From: Candidatus Nanopelagicales bacterium
Lineage (GTDB): Bacteria; Actinomycetota; Actinomycetes; S36-B12; CAIYMF01
Assembly: GCA_017882705.1 (NCBI GenBank)
Contig: JADGOZ010000132.1
Location: 1-64,000 of the forward strand
Length of the DNA: 64,000 bases
Reading direction: 5' to 3'
Of the stretch, positions 1 through 11,238 are shown piece after piece (the stretch's first letter is position 1; the number at the start of each line of letters is the position of its first letter). A program made the translations under genes and the position numbers. Below the pieces are notes generated by a model that had not been told where the DNA came from, did not search any database, and worked only from the letters and a program-made list of their open reading frames with translations.

Positions 1-1
1 C

Positions 2-298
2 ATCTCGCTCCTTCTCATCCGACCCCGCCGCTTCGGCTCCGCCTCGGCCACCGGCCGGGTCGTGACCACGGCTGGGCTCATTGTCCTAGCGGCAGGGCTG
101 GTCGAACTTCTCGTAGGGACGACCACCTACGCGAGGTCGAGCGGCTTGTCGCTGACGACGACGACGTTCGTCAACACGAAAGACGTCTGGGATGCCGCTG
201 CTGGACTGCTCGCGGCCGTCCTGATAGTGCTCGTCCATGTCCGACTCTCCCGTCGGGACGTCGAGGGATCGCCGGAGCCCAGCCCCGCTCTGCGTTGA
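2..298 (+). CDS. Small membrane protein, 5'-partial at window edge
   Basis: Frame open from window start to stop at 298; two hydrophobic segments. Confidence 0.5.
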   Translation: MSLLLIRPRRFGSASATGRVVTTAGLIVLAAGLVELLVGTTTYARSSGLSLTTTTFVNTKDVWDAAAGLLAAVLIVLVHVRLSRRDVEGSPEPSPALR

Positions 299-397
299 CG
301 CCTATGTGCCGATAGAGCTCGCACGCCCGCGGCAGGTCTGGTCACGGTCGTCCTCACTTCTGTTGTCCTCTGGCGCCCGCTTCGCCACAGTGGCCTG

Positions 398-1087
398 GTG
401 AGTCAGCGTGCGGTGATCGAGGCAGCGTGGGGTGCCGTCTCGTCGTCGGTGTCGCGTCGCGACCCGGCCGCGGCGGCTGCGGCCGTCCCGGCGGCCGTAC
501 ACGAGGGATTGCTGCAGACCGCCGGCCCGGCCGCGCTGCTGGCCTTGCAGTCGAGCCCAGCTGGGCGAGAGGTCGAGGCGCTGCTCGACGGGTTGCGGGA
601 ACGGGACTGGCCCGGAGACGACGTCCTGATCGAGCTTCTCACCGCCGCCGCGAAAGGCACTGAGACCGGTCGCGGCCAGCTCCCGGTCGAGCTCGAGATG
701 CTCGGCGACGTCCTCAACGACCAACGGGGTGGCTACCTCGACCTGACCACCGGAACGGTCTGGCCGGCCGAGCTGGTCGATGACGGCCAGGTCGAAGGCC
801 TCGAACCTTTCGAGGACGCGGACCCCGAGCTGTGGCTGGACGTGCCCCGGGAGGGTAGCCGCGACGCATACCGCGACATGGCGGACTTCACCGCCGAGCT
901 GACCGACGAGCGGGTCCGTGGCGACCTAGCCGCGGCCCTGGAGGGCAAGGGCGCCTTCCGCCGCTTCCAGGACGCCCTGAACCGGCACGAGACCTACCGG
1001 GTCCACTGGCGGGTGTTCTCCACCGAGCGCCGCTCCGGAAGGGCCCGAGCCTGGCTCGCCGACCAGGGCTACGACGCCGTCCCCTGA
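398..1087 (+). CDS. Conserved hypothetical protein, UPF0158-like
   Basis: 229 aa ORF; GYLDLTTGTVWP and GKGAFRRFQD motifs resemble the UPF0158 family. Confidence 0.65.
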   Translation: MSQRAVIEAAWGAVSSSVSRRDPAAAAAAVPAAVHEGLLQTAGPAALLALQSSPAGREVEALLDGLRERDWPGDDVLIELLTAAAKGTETGRGQLPVELEMLGDVLNDQRGGYLDLTTGTVWPAELVDDGQVEGLEPFEDADPELWLDVPREGSRDAYRDMADFTAELTDERVRGDLAAALEGKGAFRRFQDALNRHETYRVHWRVFSTERRSGRARAWLADQGYDAVP

Positions 1088-1724
1088 CCCGATCCTTCGG
1101 TCTGAGTCGAAGGCTGCACCCGTCTTGCACCGAGTGGTCGGGCGTCGCCGCAGTCGAGGAAGTTACAGCGGAGACTCCTCTGGCTCCTGCGGATGGGACT
1201 GCGCTCGCAGCCGCGTCCCAGGGGAGCTCCAACACAGCTGCTCGGAGAGAACCGGGCAGCAGCGACGGCTCATCCGCCCGGACGCGACGCTCAGGGCAAA
1301 GCTCGTCCGCGGCGCGACGCATGCCAGCTGGCGTAGTGCGGAGGATTCGCTGCCGTCGATCGCCGACGAGTCTCGTCTGTGGCCATGCCGCTCGATGAGC
1401 GTCGCCCTGCCGACTGTGAGCTCAGCCGCGGAGAGCAACAGCGAGCACTTGCCGGCCGCCGTGTCCGTCACGCGGCTCCGGGTCCGGACGTCTTCGTCCC
1501 CGTAAGCCTCGGCGCCGAGCCGCCACCTCTCACGTGACCTGTCTCGGGGCGACGAACAACGGCACGTCCGCGAGACGACCTGTCACGGCCGTGCGAGGTG
1601 GAATCCGGATTTCGGTCGAGCCAGGTCGCGTCAGGTGAGCTCGGAATCGGACATGTCACGCGAGCCGGGATTTCGCCTTCGGGGCGCACACCTCCTAGTG
1701 AGCGTTGACGAAGGAGGACAGCCG

Positions 1725-1913
1725 ATGGAGGCGTTGCTGACGACGGCCGAGGTAGCCGCGCTGCTGCGAGTCGCGCCCGAGACCCTGCGCTACTGGCGGT
1801 GGAAGCGCCTGGGCCCGAGGAGCATCCGACTGGGTGGCCGGGTGGTGTATCGAGTCTCCGCCGTCGAGCAGTGGGTCGAGCAGCAGGCGACCCTGGCCGA
1901 CCGAGACCGCTGA
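1725..1913 (+). CDS. Excisionase-like helix-turn-helix DNA-binding protein
   Basis: LLTTAEVAALLRVAPETLRYWRWKRLGPRSIRLGGRVVYRVSAVEQWV, MerR/Xis-type HTH directly upstream of an integrase. Confidence 0.8.
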   Translation: MEALLTTAEVAALLRVAPETLRYWRWKRLGPRSIRLGGRVVYRVSAVEQWVEQQATLADRDR

Positions 1914-1914
1914 G

Positions 1915-3102
1915 GTGGCAAGCCTCGCGCGACGCCCGGATGGCAAGTGGCGGGCCCGCTACCGCGATGACGACGGCAAGGAGATCTCGCGACACTTCGG
2001 TCGCAGGGTCGACGCGCAGAGGTGGCTGGACGAGATCCGGGCCACTCAGCTCGCCGGCACGTACGTCGACCCGGCGCTGGGCCGCCAGACGTTCCAGGAG
2101 TTTGCCGAGACCTGGCGCGCTGCACAGCCACACCGGCCCACGACCCGTAAGAACGTCGCCCAGCACCTGAACCGCTACGTCTACGACACCCTGGGCGACC
2201 GCCCGCTGGCCGCCGTTCGCCCGAGCGAGGTGCAGGCCTGGGCCACCGCCGTGTCGTTGCGTCTGGCGCCCAGCACGGTCCGCACGGTCGCGAGCACAGT
2301 CAAGGCCGTGTTCGCGGCTGCCGTCCGTGACCGGATCATCGTGTTCAACCCGTGCGACGGCCTGGTCCTCCCGCAGCTGCCTCGACGCCGTGTCGAGCCG
2401 CTCACGATCGACCAGGTGCAAGCCATCTACGGGGCCGTCCCCGACCAGTACCGCGCCCTGATCGCCGTCGCGGTCGGCACCGGGCTGCGCTCAGGCGAGC
2501 TGTTCGGGCTCCAGCTGCACCACATCGACTTCGCCGCCCGCACCCTGACCGTCGACCAGCAGGTGCAGCAGCTCGCCGGAAGCTCCGTCTACGTCGGCCC
2601 GCCGAAGACGCCGTCGTCGTACCGCACGGTGCCGCTCCCACAGCTGGTCGTCGACGAGCTGACCGCGCACGTCCGCCGCTACCCGCCCGACCCCGACGGG
2701 TTCCTCTTCACGTCGCCGAACGGCGGACCGATCGTCAGGACGTCGTTCAACCACGCAGCCTGGCAGCCAGCCGCAGCCGCCGCGAGGCTCCCCAAAGGCG
2801 TCGGAATGCACGCCCTGCGCCACTTCTACGCCAGCGCCCTGATCCGTTCCGGGCTGTCCGTGCGCGTCGTCTCCGAGCGTCTGGGGCACTCCAATGCCGC
2901 GATGACCCTGAACGTCTACGCCCACCTCTGGCCCGACGACGAGGACCGCACACGCCAGGCCATCGATCGCCTCTTCGCCCCGCCGCCGACCCCGGTGGTG
3001 CCGGCGTCCTCGCCCTACCGGGCGCCCCAGCGAGCGCCCTACGGCGAGCGCCCCTACGACTACGGCCCGCGCTCGACCCGCCGGGACGGACTCAGCCGCT
3101 GA
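1915..3102 (+). CDS. Tyrosine-type site-specific integrase
   Basis: GTGLRSGELFGL, HALRHFYAS and RLGHSNAAMTLNVYAH motifs (R..HxxR..GH..Y); GTG start next to the xis stop. Confidence 0.9.
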   Translation: MASLARRPDGKWRARYRDDDGKEISRHFGRRVDAQRWLDEIRATQLAGTYVDPALGRQTFQEFAETWRAAQPHRPTTRKNVAQHLNRYVYDTLGDRPLAAVRPSEVQAWATAVSLRLAPSTVRTVASTVKAVFAAAVRDRIIVFNPCDGLVLPQLPRRRVEPLTIDQVQAIYGAVPDQYRALIAVAVGTGLRSGELFGLQLHHIDFAARTLTVDQQVQQLAGSSVYVGPPKTPSSYRTVPLPQLVVDELTAHVRRYPPDPDGFLFTSPNGGPIVRTSFNHAAWQPAAAAARLPKGVGMHALRHFYASALIRSGLSVRVVSERLGHSNAAMTLNVYAHLWPDDEDRTRQAIDRLFAPPPTPVVPASSPYRAPQRAPYGERPYDYGPRSTRRDGLSR

Positions 3103-3154
3103 CCTGTTCGCAGACATGTCCACGCACGAGAGCACCCACGACCACGGCGCCGCG

Positions 3155-3176
3155 TGCGGACCAAATGCGGACTAAA
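3155..3176 (+). repeat. Tandem 11-bp direct repeat tgcggaccaaa/tgcggactaaa downstream of the integrase
   Basis: Read directly; 10/11 identity. Confidence 0.7.
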
Positions 3177-3226
3177 TGATCATGACCCCAGCATCACCGC
3201 AGGTCAGAGGCCATGCGACGAGCCCG

Positions 3227-4300
3227 TCAGACGTTGAAGCGGAACTCCACGACGTCGCCGTCGGCCATCACGTAGTCCTTGCCCTCCATGCGGGCCTTGC
3301 CCTTCGCGCGCGCCTCGGCGACGGAGCCGCAGGCGACGAGGTCCGCGAACGAGATGACCTCGGCCTTGATGAAGCCCTTCTGGAAGTCGGTGTGGATCAC
3401 ACCGGCCGCCTCGGGAGCCGTGGCTCCCTTGCGGATCGTCCAGGCGCGCGACTCCTTGGGACCCGCGGTGAGATAGGTCTGCAGGCCGAGCGTGTCGAAC
3501 GCGACGCGGGCGAGCGTGGTGAGGCCCGACTCGTGCAGTCCGATCGACTCGAGCAGCTCGAGCGCCTCGTCGTCGTCGAGCTCGGTGAGGTCGGACTCGG
3601 TCTTCGCGTCGAGGAAGACAGCCTCGGCCGGTGCCACGAGCGCGCGCATCTCGTCCATCAGCTCGGTGTTCGACAGCTCGTCGGCGTCGACGTTGAAGAC
3701 GTAGAGGAACGGCTTCGCGGTGAGCAGGAAGAGCTCCCTCAGCGGTGCGCTGTCGAGACCCGACGCGAAGATCGTGGTGCCGCCCGAGAGGACGTCGTAG
3801 GCCTTCTTCGCGGCCTCGAGGTTCTCGACGCGGTCCTTGTTCAGGCGCGCCTCCTTCTCGAGACGCGGCAGCGCCTTCTCGACGGTCTGGAGGTCGGCGA
3901 GGATCAGCTCGGTGTTGATGATCTCCATGTCGTCCTTGGGATCGACCTTCCCCTCGACGTGCACGACGTCGGGGTCGGTGAACACGCGGATGACCTGGCA
4001 GATCGCATCGCTCTCACGGATGTTGGCGAGGAACTTGTTGCCCAGCCCGGCACCCTCGCTGGCACCCTTGACGATGCCGGCGATGTCGACGAACGACACC
4101 GACGCCGGCAACTGGCGCTCCGATCCGAAGACGCCGGCGAGGACCGCGAGCCGAGGGTCGGGGACGCCGACGACACCGACGTTGGGCTCGATCGTCGCGA
4201 ACGGGTAGTTCGCCGCGAGCACGTCGTTCTTGGTCAGGGCGTTGAACAGCGTCGACTTGCCCACGTTGGGGAGACCGACGATGCCGATGGTGAGAGCCAC
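3227..4300 (-). CDS. ychF: Redox-regulated ATPase YchF (Obg-like)
   Basis: GIVGLPNVGKSTLFNALT, TGS-type C-terminus ending DGDVVEFRFNV; GTG start. Confidence 0.95.
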   Translation of the reverse strand: MALTIGIVGLPNVGKSTLFNALTKNDVLAANYPFATIEPNVGVVGVPDPRLAVLAGVFGSERQLPASVSFVDIAGIVKGASEGAGLGNKFLANIRESDAICQVIRVFTDPDVVHVEGKVDPKDDMEIINTELILADLQTVEKALPRLEKEARLNKDRVENLEAAKKAYDVLSGGTTIFASGLDSAPLRELFLLTAKPFLYVFNVDADELSNTELMDEMRALVAPAEAVFLDAKTESDLTELDDDEALELLESIGLHESGLTTLARVAFDTLGLQTYLTAGPKESRAWTIRKGATAPEAAGVIHTDFQKGFIKAEVISFADLVACGSVAEARAKGKARMEGKDYVMADGDVVEFRFNV

Positions 4301-4633
4301 GGGGCAGGAGTCTAGGTGCCCGGGGCGGGTGGTCCCGACCGCGACGTCGTGCGCCGCATGCTGCTTCCCCCGCTGAATCTGCGGTTTCCGAGCCCGAATC
4401 CGCGGATCGGGGCAGTGGAGCCGGCTTCCGGAGCCGCGCACGAGTCGGCGATCCCGACCATGAGGACGGCTCGGGGGACGTGGAGCTAGCGCCGGGACTC
4501 GCGCCAGGCCATCCACGCGAGCCCGGCGCCCACCGCGGTGACCCGGGCGGGCTGCGTCGAGGAGGCCCACACCGCTCGCCGCGGTGCGTCCGACGCAGGG
4601 ACGTTCTGACACCGTTGCAGGACAAGCCTTCGG

Positions 4634-5395
4634 CTACGCCAGGGTGCCGATCGCGTACGCCGCCATCGCGTCGCGGACATACTCGGCGAGGCCGGGACGG
4701 ACGGCGTCGTACCGAGCGTGGAAGTCGGGACTGTCCACGTACAGGTCGCCGAGGCCGGCGAACGCCTCGGCGCTCGGTGTCCAGAACTGGCAGACCCAGG
4801 CGTAGTGGCCGGCCGTGACCTGCTGCGCGCGCGGGTCGTCGGGCGCGACACCGGCGTCGAGCAGCGCGGAGTACTCCGCGTCGCGCGCGGCCAGGTCGGC
4901 CTGGATGCGTACGGCGTCGGCCTTGGTCATCGCGCCGACGCGGCGCCAGGACTCGTCGATCTTCTCCTGCGCGTCGGGGCCGAAGCGGTCGACCAGCTCG
5001 GCCTCGTACTGGCGCTGCTTGTCGGCGTCGAAACCGTCGAAGAGCTCCTCGGGTCCCATGTGATCGCCTCCTTCTCTCATCTCGATCGTGCGGCGTACCG
5101 TGGCGGCGAGCCGGTCGAGCCGGTCGCGCTCCGCGAGCAGCGCCGAGTGGTGCTCGCGCAGGACGGCCGTGCGATCGGACGTCCCGTCGAGGATCCGGCG
5201 TATCGCGTCGAGCGGGAGGCCGAGCTCGCGGAGCAGGAGGACCTCCTGCAGCCGCAGGAGCGCCTCCTCGTCGTAGTAGCGGTAGCCGTTGGCCCCGACG
5301 TACGCCGGGGGCACGAGACCGACGTCGTCGTAGTGCCGCAGCGTGCGCGAGGAGACTCCCGCGTGCCGCGCGACCTCGACGATGGACCAGCTCAT
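4634..5395 (-). CDS. MerR family regulator with TipAS effector domain
   Basis: MSWSIVEVARHAGVSSRTLRHYDDVGLVPPA HTH plus TipAS-like C-terminal half. Confidence 0.9.
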   Translation of the reverse strand: MSWSIVEVARHAGVSSRTLRHYDDVGLVPPAYVGANGYRYYDEEALLRLQEVLLLRELGLPLDAIRRILDGTSDRTAVLREHHSALLAERDRLDRLAATVRRTIEMREGGDHMGPEELFDGFDADKQRQYEAELVDRFGPDAQEKIDESWRRVGAMTKADAVRIQADLAARDAEYSALLDAGVAPDDPRAQQVTAGHYAWVCQFWTPSAEAFAGLGDLYVDSPDFHARYDAVRPGLAEYVRDAMAAYAIGTLA

Positions 5396-5470
5396 GACCA
5401 CGACGGTAGAGGTTGACGTTGCGTCAAGGTCAACCTGGTCATGTCGGACCCGGCGAGGAGGGTGCGACCC

Positions 5471-6637
5471 ATGAGCGATCTTCTTCCCCTGGTCGTGGGT
5501 CTCGTGCTCGGCCTCCTCATCGGCTCGGGCACGGTCCTCGTGGTGATCCGCGCCACTCGGAACGACGCCGCGCTGCCGAGCCTCGCGGCGGAGCGGGCCG
5601 CCGTCGACGCCCTCGTGCGCCCGGTCAACCTGACCCTCGCGCGGGTCTCCGACGACCTCGCGCGGGCCGAGCGCGAGCGGGCGTCGGCGCACGCTCAGCT
5701 GCAGGAGCAGATCCGGCTGACCGCGCTGGGCACCGACTCGCTGCGCGACCAGACAGGTCGTCTCGTCACCGCGCTGCGGCGCTCCGAGGTGCGCGGCCGG
5801 TGGGGCGAGGTGCAGCTGCGCCGGCTCGTCGAGTCCTCCGGGCTGCTGCCCCACGTGCACTTCGACGAGCAGTCGAGCAGCCGCGACCCCGACGACGCCG
5901 CGGACCTGCTGCGACCCGACCTCGTCGTCCACCTGTCCGACGACCGCGACATCGTCGTCGACGCGAAGGTCCCGCTGTCGTCCTACCTCGACGCCGCCGA
6001 GGCGCCTGACGACGCGACCGCGCGCGTCCTGCTCGCCCGGCACGCCGGCGAGGTCATGGCACACGTGGATCGCCTGTCCTCCAAGGCGTACTGGACGCGC
6101 TACGAGTCGCCGGCGTTCGTGGTGCTGTTCCTGCCGGCCGAGTCGTTCCTGTCCTCCGCGCTCGAGGTGCGGCCCGACCTGCTCGAGTACGCCTTCGCCC
6201 GCGACGTCGTCATCGCCACGCCGACCACGCTGCTCGCACTGCTCCGCACCGTCGCGCACACATGGCGCCAGGAGTCCGCGGCCGGCAACGCCCGCGAGGT
6301 GCAGCGCCTGGCCCGCGAGCTGCACGGCCGGCTCGCCACCCTCGGCGCGCACCTCGGCAAGCTCGGCTCGGCGCTCGACAGCGCCGTCGGGGCCTACAAC
6401 GGGACCGTCGGCTCGCTCGAGTCACGGGTCCTCGTCAGCGCCCGACGGCTCGCCACCCTGGGGGTGGTCGAGGCGGTCGACGACCCCGACTCCGGGCTGC
6501 CGAGCCCGCGTCTGGTGACGACCACGACCCGCCCGGTGTCGGCCGCGGAGCTCGTCGCGGCGGTCGACGGCGACCTCGCCGAACTGGCGCCCGCCGTGCC
6601 GATCGTCGGGCCCGACCCCGGTGTCACGTACGGTTAG
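5471..6637 (+). CDS. rmuC: DNA recombination protein RmuC
   Basis: RGRWGEVQLRRLVE, VDAKVPLSSYLDA, FLPAESFLSSAL, VIATPTTLLALLRTVAHTWRQE motifs. Confidence 0.92.
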   Translation: MSDLLPLVVGLVLGLLIGSGTVLVVIRATRNDAALPSLAAERAAVDALVRPVNLTLARVSDDLARAERERASAHAQLQEQIRLTALGTDSLRDQTGRLVTALRRSEVRGRWGEVQLRRLVESSGLLPHVHFDEQSSSRDPDDAADLLRPDLVVHLSDDRDIVVDAKVPLSSYLDAAEAPDDATARVLLARHAGEVMAHVDRLSSKAYWTRYESPAFVVLFLPAESFLSSALEVRPDLLEYAFARDVVIATPTTLLALLRTVAHTWRQESAAGNAREVQRLARELHGRLATLGAHLGKLGSALDSAVGAYNGTVGSLESRVLVSARRLATLGVVEAVDDPDSGLPSPRLVTTTTRPVSAAELVAAVDGDLAELAPAVPIVGPDPGVTYG

Positions 6638-6642
6638 CCCTC

Positions 6643-7554
6643 GTGAGCAGCGATCACGGCCCCGGCGCGCCGTCCTTCGGCGACCTCTTCGAGGACCCGG
6701 ACTCCCCTTTCGCCGAGCCCGCGACCGCCGTGGCACCCGCGCAGCCCGCTGCCGTGGCACCCGAGCCGCTCGTCGCCGCCCCGGACGACGAGGCCGCCGA
6801 CCGCGTCGCCCACGACCTCGACCACGAGTCGGCCGAGGCGTCCCACCTCGTCGCTGGCTTCGAGCCCGCTGAGGACGACGACCCGGTCGTCGTCGTGCCG
6901 CCGGCGCAGGACGAGCCGGTCGACATCGCTCCCGTCGTGGTCGCGGCCGCCGCGGCGGGCGGCGTGTCCGTCCCCGCCTCCCCGTGGGACGGCACCGTCG
7001 ACCGCTCGGTCTCCTCGGCTCCCGCGGGCCGGGTCGACACCGGTCGGCTCTACCGCTCGGCCGGCGCGGAGGGCCCCGCGACCCTCGACGCGATCCCGGC
7101 CATCGACCCCTCCCGCGCCCCGGCCCGTCGCGCCGACCTCATCGACGACGAGAAACCCGCACCCGTCCGGTCCGGGCAGCCCGGACTCACCTACTCCGGT
7201 GTCGTCGTCATCGTCGTCGGGGTCACGGTCCTCGTCGCGATCGCCGAGGCGCTGCTGCGCAACGAGATCGGCGTGCTGACGGGTGTCGCCCTGCTGGCGT
7301 CGTCGGTCTACTGCGCGCTCGTCGTGCGACGTGCCGACATCTGGGCCGCCGTCGTCATCCCGCCGCTGGCGTTCCTCATCGCGCTGCTCACTGCCGGGCA
7401 GCTGACGATCCGCGGCAAGACCGGCGGCCTGCTCGTCCGCGAGGGTGCGCTGCTGTTCGTCTCGCTCGCCACCAACGCCCCGTGGATCCTCGGCACGACC
7501 CTGGTGTGCCTCGTGATCGTGCTCGTGCGGCGACGCCGCGCGCAGTCGGCGTAA
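6643..7554 (+). CDS. DUF6542 domain membrane protein
   Basis: Acidic disordered N-terminus then four hydrophobic segments; conserved neighbour of ispH/ychF in Actinobacteria. Confidence 0.7.
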   Translation: MSSDHGPGAPSFGDLFEDPDSPFAEPATAVAPAQPAAVAPEPLVAAPDDEAADRVAHDLDHESAEASHLVAGFEPAEDDDPVVVVPPAQDEPVDIAPVVVAAAAAGGVSVPASPWDGTVDRSVSSAPAGRVDTGRLYRSAGAEGPATLDAIPAIDPSRAPARRADLIDDEKPAPVRSGQPGLTYSGVVVIVVGVTVLVAIAEALLRNEIGVLTGVALLASSVYCALVVRRADIWAAVVIPPLAFLIALLTAGQLTIRGKTGGLLVREGALLFVSLATNAPWILGTTLVCLVIVLVRRRRAQSA

Positions 7555-7600
7555 CCCTCGCTGCCCCGGGCTCACCGGCAGTTCGGCCCGACCGGTCGGC

Positions 7601-8602
7601 TCAGCCCTTCGCCGCGGCCTTGAGGTCGCGACGCAGCTCCGGGGGCAGGGCGAAGGTCAGGTGCTCCTCGGCGGTGAGGACCTCCTCGACGTCGGCGAAG
7701 CCCCGCTCGGCGAGCCAGTCGAGGACGCCGTGCACGAGGTCCTCCGGCACCGAGGCGCCGCTCGTGAGCCCGACGGTGCTCGCGCCCTCGAACCACGCGT
7801 CCTGCAGCTCGCCGGCGTTGTCGACGCGGAAGGACGACGACGCCCCCGCCTCGAGCCCGACCTCGACGAGGCGCACCGAATTCGAGGAGTTGCCGCTCCC
7901 GACGACGATGAGCACGTCACAGCGCGGCGCGATGTCCTTGACCGCGAGCTGGCGGTTCTGGGTGGCGTAGCAGATGTCGTCGCTCGGCGGGCTCACGAGC
8001 AGCGGGAGGCGCAGACGCAACCGGTCGACGGTCTCGATCGTCTCGTCGACCGAGAGCGTGGTCTGCGAGAGCCAGACCACCTTCTCGTCCGGGCCGATCT
8101 CGACCTCGTCGGCGTGCGAGGGGCCGTCGACGAGGGTGATCGCCTCCGGCGCCTCTCCCGTGGTGCCGACGACCTCCTCGTGGCCCTCGTGGCCGATGAG
8201 CAGGATGCGGTAGCCCTCGTCGGCGAAGCGGCGCGCCTCGTGGTGCACCTTGGTCACGAGCGGGCAGGTGGCGTCGATCGTGCGCAGGTTGCGGGGCGCC
8301 GCCTCCTCGTGGACCGAGGGCGCCACGCCGTGGGCGCTGAACACGACGATCGCACCCTCGGGCACCTCGTCGGTCTCCTCGACGAAGATCGCGCCGCGCT
8401 CCTCGAGCGTGTGCACGACGTGCTGGTTGTGCACGATCTGCTTGCGCACGTAGACGGGTGCGCCGTAGAGGTCGAGGGCCTTCTCCACCGTGACCACCGC
8501 GCGGTCGACCCCGGCGCAGTAGCCGCGCGGGGCGGCGAGCAGCACCTTCTTGCCACCGCTGGCAGGGGCCGGGGCGGTCGCGGTGCTCTCGGAGTCGGTC
8601 AC
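7601..8602 (-). CDS. ispH: 4-hydroxy-3-methylbut-2-enyl diphosphate reductase
   Basis: [49 protein letters not shown] motifs. Confidence 0.95.
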   Translation of the reverse strand: MTDSESTATAPAPASGGKKVLLAAPRGYCAGVDRAVVTVEKALDLYGAPVYVRKQIVHNQHVVHTLEERGAIFVEETDEVPEGAIVVFSAHGVAPSVHEEAAPRNLRTIDATCPLVTKVHHEARRFADEGYRILLIGHEGHEEVVGTTGEAPEAITLVDGPSHADEVEIGPDEKVVWLSQTTLSVDETIETVDRLRLRLPLLVSPPSDDICYATQNRQLAVKDIAPRCDVLIVVGSGNSSNSVRLVEVGLEAGASSSFRVDNAGELQDAWFEGASTVGLTSGASVPEDLVHGVLDWLAERGFADVEEVLTAEEHLTFALPPELRRDLKAAAKG

Positions 8603-8656
8603 CGGTCCATCGTAAGCGGGGTCGGGACGGTCGGCCTCCTCTCGTAGGCTCCGCCC

Positions 8657-9865
8657 GTGGCACTCGACTCCTCCCCGGAGAACCCGGCAGCGGTCCGCAC
8701 GATCGCGCGCGCCGTCGAGGGCTGGATCGCGAAGCTCGGGCCGGTGTGGGTGGAGGGCCAGGTCGCGCAGCTCACGCGCCGACCGGGCGCTCGCCTGGTG
8801 TTCCTGACCCTGCGCGACACCGAGGCCGACATGTCGGTCACCGTCACCTGCCTCCCGCACGTCGTCGAGGCGTGCGTGCCCCCGCTCGCCGAGGGCCAGC
8901 GCGTCGTGATCCACGCCAAGCCGGAGTTCTACGCCGGTCGCGGCACGCTGTCGTTCCGGGCCGCCGAGATCAGGCCGGTCGGCCTCGGCGAGCTGCTCGC
9001 GGCCCTCGAGCAGCGCAAGAACCTGCTCGCCGCGGAGGGCCTCTTCGACCCCGCGCGCAAGAAGCCGCTGCCGTTCCTGCCGCGCGTGGTGGGCCTCGTC
9101 TGCGGGCGCGGCTCCGACGCCGAGCGCGACGTCGTCGAGAACGCACGCCGCCGCTGGCCCGGCGTGGTCTTCGAGACGCGCGAGGTGGCCGTGCAGGGCG
9201 TGAAGGCGGTGAGCGAGGTCACGGCCGCGGTGCGCGAGCTCGATCGGCTCCCGCACGTCGACGTCATCGTCGTCACTCGCGGCGGCGGCTCGGTCGAGGA
9301 TCTTCTGCCGTTCTCCGACGAGGGCCTCGTCCGCGCCGTGGCCGCGTGCCTCACGCCGGTCGTGTCGGCGATCGGGCACGAGAAGGACTCGCCGATCCTC
9401 GATCTCGTCGCCGACGTGCGGGCGTCCACGCCGACCGACGCCGCGCGCAAGGTCGTGCCGGACATGGTCGAGGAGATGCGCGGCGTGCAGGACCTCCGCT
9501 CCCGGGCCACCCGGGCGATCCGCGGCCGGCTCGACCGCGACTCCGCGTGGCTCGACGCGGCGCGGCACCGCCCGGTGCTCGCCGAGCCGATGGTCCTCGT
9601 GACCGGGCGGGAGAGCGACGTACGCCTCATGCTCGAGCGCTCGCGCCGCGCCCTCGACTCCCGGCTGGCCCGCGCGGCCGACGATGTCGCCCACGTCCGG
9701 GCGCGGGTGCGTGCACTGTCGCCCGCGGCGACCCTCGACCGCGGATACGCCGTGGTGCAGGACGATTCCGGTGCGGTCGTCCGGGTGGCCGCCGACGTGG
9801 GCGACGGCGCGCTCGTCCGGGTGCGCGTCAGCGAGGGCGAGTTCCGCGCCCGACGGGAGCCCTAG
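8657..9865 (+). CDS. xseA: Exodeoxyribonuclease VII large subunit
   Basis: OB-fold N-terminus, [45 protein letters not shown]. Confidence 0.95.
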   Translation: MALDSSPENPAAVRTIARAVEGWIAKLGPVWVEGQVAQLTRRPGARLVFLTLRDTEADMSVTVTCLPHVVEACVPPLAEGQRVVIHAKPEFYAGRGTLSFRAAEIRPVGLGELLAALEQRKNLLAAEGLFDPARKKPLPFLPRVVGLVCGRGSDAERDVVENARRRWPGVVFETREVAVQGVKAVSEVTAAVRELDRLPHVDVIVVTRGGGSVEDLLPFSDEGLVRAVAACLTPVVSAIGHEKDSPILDLVADVRASTPTDAARKVVPDMVEEMRGVQDLRSRATRAIRGRLDRDSAWLDAARHRPVLAEPMVLVTGRESDVRLMLERSRRALDSRLARAADDVAHVRARVRALSPAATLDRGYAVVQDDSGAVVRVAADVGDGALVRVRVSEGEFRARREP

Positions 9866-9874
9866 GGTGGAGAC

Positions 9875-10087
9875 GTGACCGCGACCCCGGAGAAGCCGAC
9901 CTTCGAGCAGGCGCGCGACGAGCTCACCGACGTCGTACGCCGCCTCGAGGCGGGCGGCACGACGCTCGAGGAGTCCCTCGCGCTCTGGGAGCGCGGCGAG
10001 ACGCTCGCGACGATCTGCCAGGAGTGGCTCGACTCCGCGCGCACCCGGCTCGACGCCGCACGCGGCCCCGCGACCGCCGAGGACTGA
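9875..10087 (+). CDS. xseB: Exodeoxyribonuclease VII small subunit
   Basis: [33 protein letters not shown]; follows xseA. Confidence 0.93.
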   Translation: MTATPEKPTFEQARDELTDVVRRLEAGGTTLEESLALWERGETLATICQEWLDSARTRLDAARGPATAED

Positions 10088-10104
10088 CCAGGCGACGTCG
10101 CCGC

Positions 10105-10797
10105 TCAGCCCGCGACGAGGGAGTCCGCGAAGGTCGTGAGGTCCGCCCAGCTCGCGCCGCCCGACACGACGTAGGTGGCGCCGTCGGCCTGACGCACGAA
10201 GGCCCGACGCTTGCCGTCGGAGGTCTCGAGCTTCTGCCAGGTCGCGCCGTCGATCTGCGCGCTTCCCACCGGTTGCGCGTCGACGGTCACCTCGCGCACG
10301 AAGGTGAGCTCCTTCGTCGCCGACTGGTCGATCGCGGCCGACGTCGTCGACGGCGTGAGCCAGCCGAGGTGCACGACGTCCTGGCCGTCGCCCGCGGTGG
10401 AGATCCGGGCGTTCGTGCAGCGCCACGTCGACGGCAGACCCACGGGAGCCAGGACGGGCCAGGTCTCGGCGGCGCGGGCGCCCTCGACCACCGAGGTCGG
10501 GTCGACGACGTGCACCGGGTCCGGTGCCGAGCGGTTCCACGGCGCGACGAGCAGCACGACGGCACCGCTCACCACGAGCATCGAGATGACCATGTCGCGC
10601 ACGGTCTGGCGCAGCCGCTTGCTGGCCCGCTCCTCGCGCACCCGGGCGACCTCGGAGGGGTCGTCGTCGGTGCGCTCGGCCCAGTCCTCGGGGACCTCGA
10701 GCTCGTCGGCCGGCCCGGTCACCGGCTCGATCACCGTCGCGGGCGCGGGCGCGGGCTCGGGCGACTGCTCGCTCGTCGGGTCGGCGTCCACCCGCAC
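10105..10797 (-). CDS. DUF4245 domain-containing protein
   Basis: Single TM helix, conserved actinobacterial context. Confidence 0.75.
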   Translation of the reverse strand: MRVDADPTSEQSPEPAPAPATVIEPVTGPADELEVPEDWAERTDDDPSEVARVREERASKRLRQTVRDMVISMLVVSGAVVLLVAPWNRSAPDPVHVVDPTSVVEGARAAETWPVLAPVGLPSTWRCTNARISTAGDGQDVVHLGWLTPSTTSAAIDQSATKELTFVREVTVDAQPVGSAQIDGATWQKLETSDGKRRAFVRQADGATYVVSGGASWADLTTFADSLVAG

Positions 10798-10833
10798 ATT
10801 GTGGGCGAGGTCGTCACCGTGCGCCGCGCCGGG

Positions 10834-11238
10834 TCAGTGCGAGCGCCGAGCCGTCTCCACGACGACCGCGGTCGACTTGACCGAGGCGACGGCGAGCACG
10901 CCGGGCTCCAGACCCAGCTCGTCGGCGGCCTCCCGCGTCATGAGGCTCACGATCCGGAACGGCCCGGCCTGGATCTCGACCTGCGCCATGACCCCGTCGC
11001 GCTCGACGTGGGTGACGAGGCCGGGCATCCGGTTGCGCGAGGAGCTCAGCAGCTCCGAGTCGACCGTGGGTGGCGTCGCGTGCTCGCGCGCGAACTCCGC
11101 GAGGTCGCGTCCGTTGAGCACCCAGCGACCGGCCGGGTCGCGCACGGCGGGCAGTCGACCCGCGTCGATCCAGCGACGGATGGTGTCGTCGCTGACCCCG
11201 AGGAGCGCGGCGGCCTCGGTCGCACGGAACTGCGTCAT
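10834..11238 (-). CDS. HTH + TOBE (molybdopterin-binding) domain protein
   Basis: N-terminal excisionase-like HTH, C-terminal TOBE-like domain. Confidence 0.8.
   Translation of the reverse strand: MTQFRATEAAALLGVSDDTIRRWIDAGRLPAVRDPAGRWVLNGRDLAEFAREHATPPTVDSELLSSSRNRMPGLVTHVERDGVMAQVEIQAGPFRIVSLMTREAADELGLEPGVLAVASVKSTAVVVETARRSH

Noticed and set aside
1125-1505. 126-aa plus-strand ORF and 102-aa antisense ORF between the UPF0158-like gene and xis
   Set aside because: No recognisable domain, poor start context and mutual overlap; region left unannotated.
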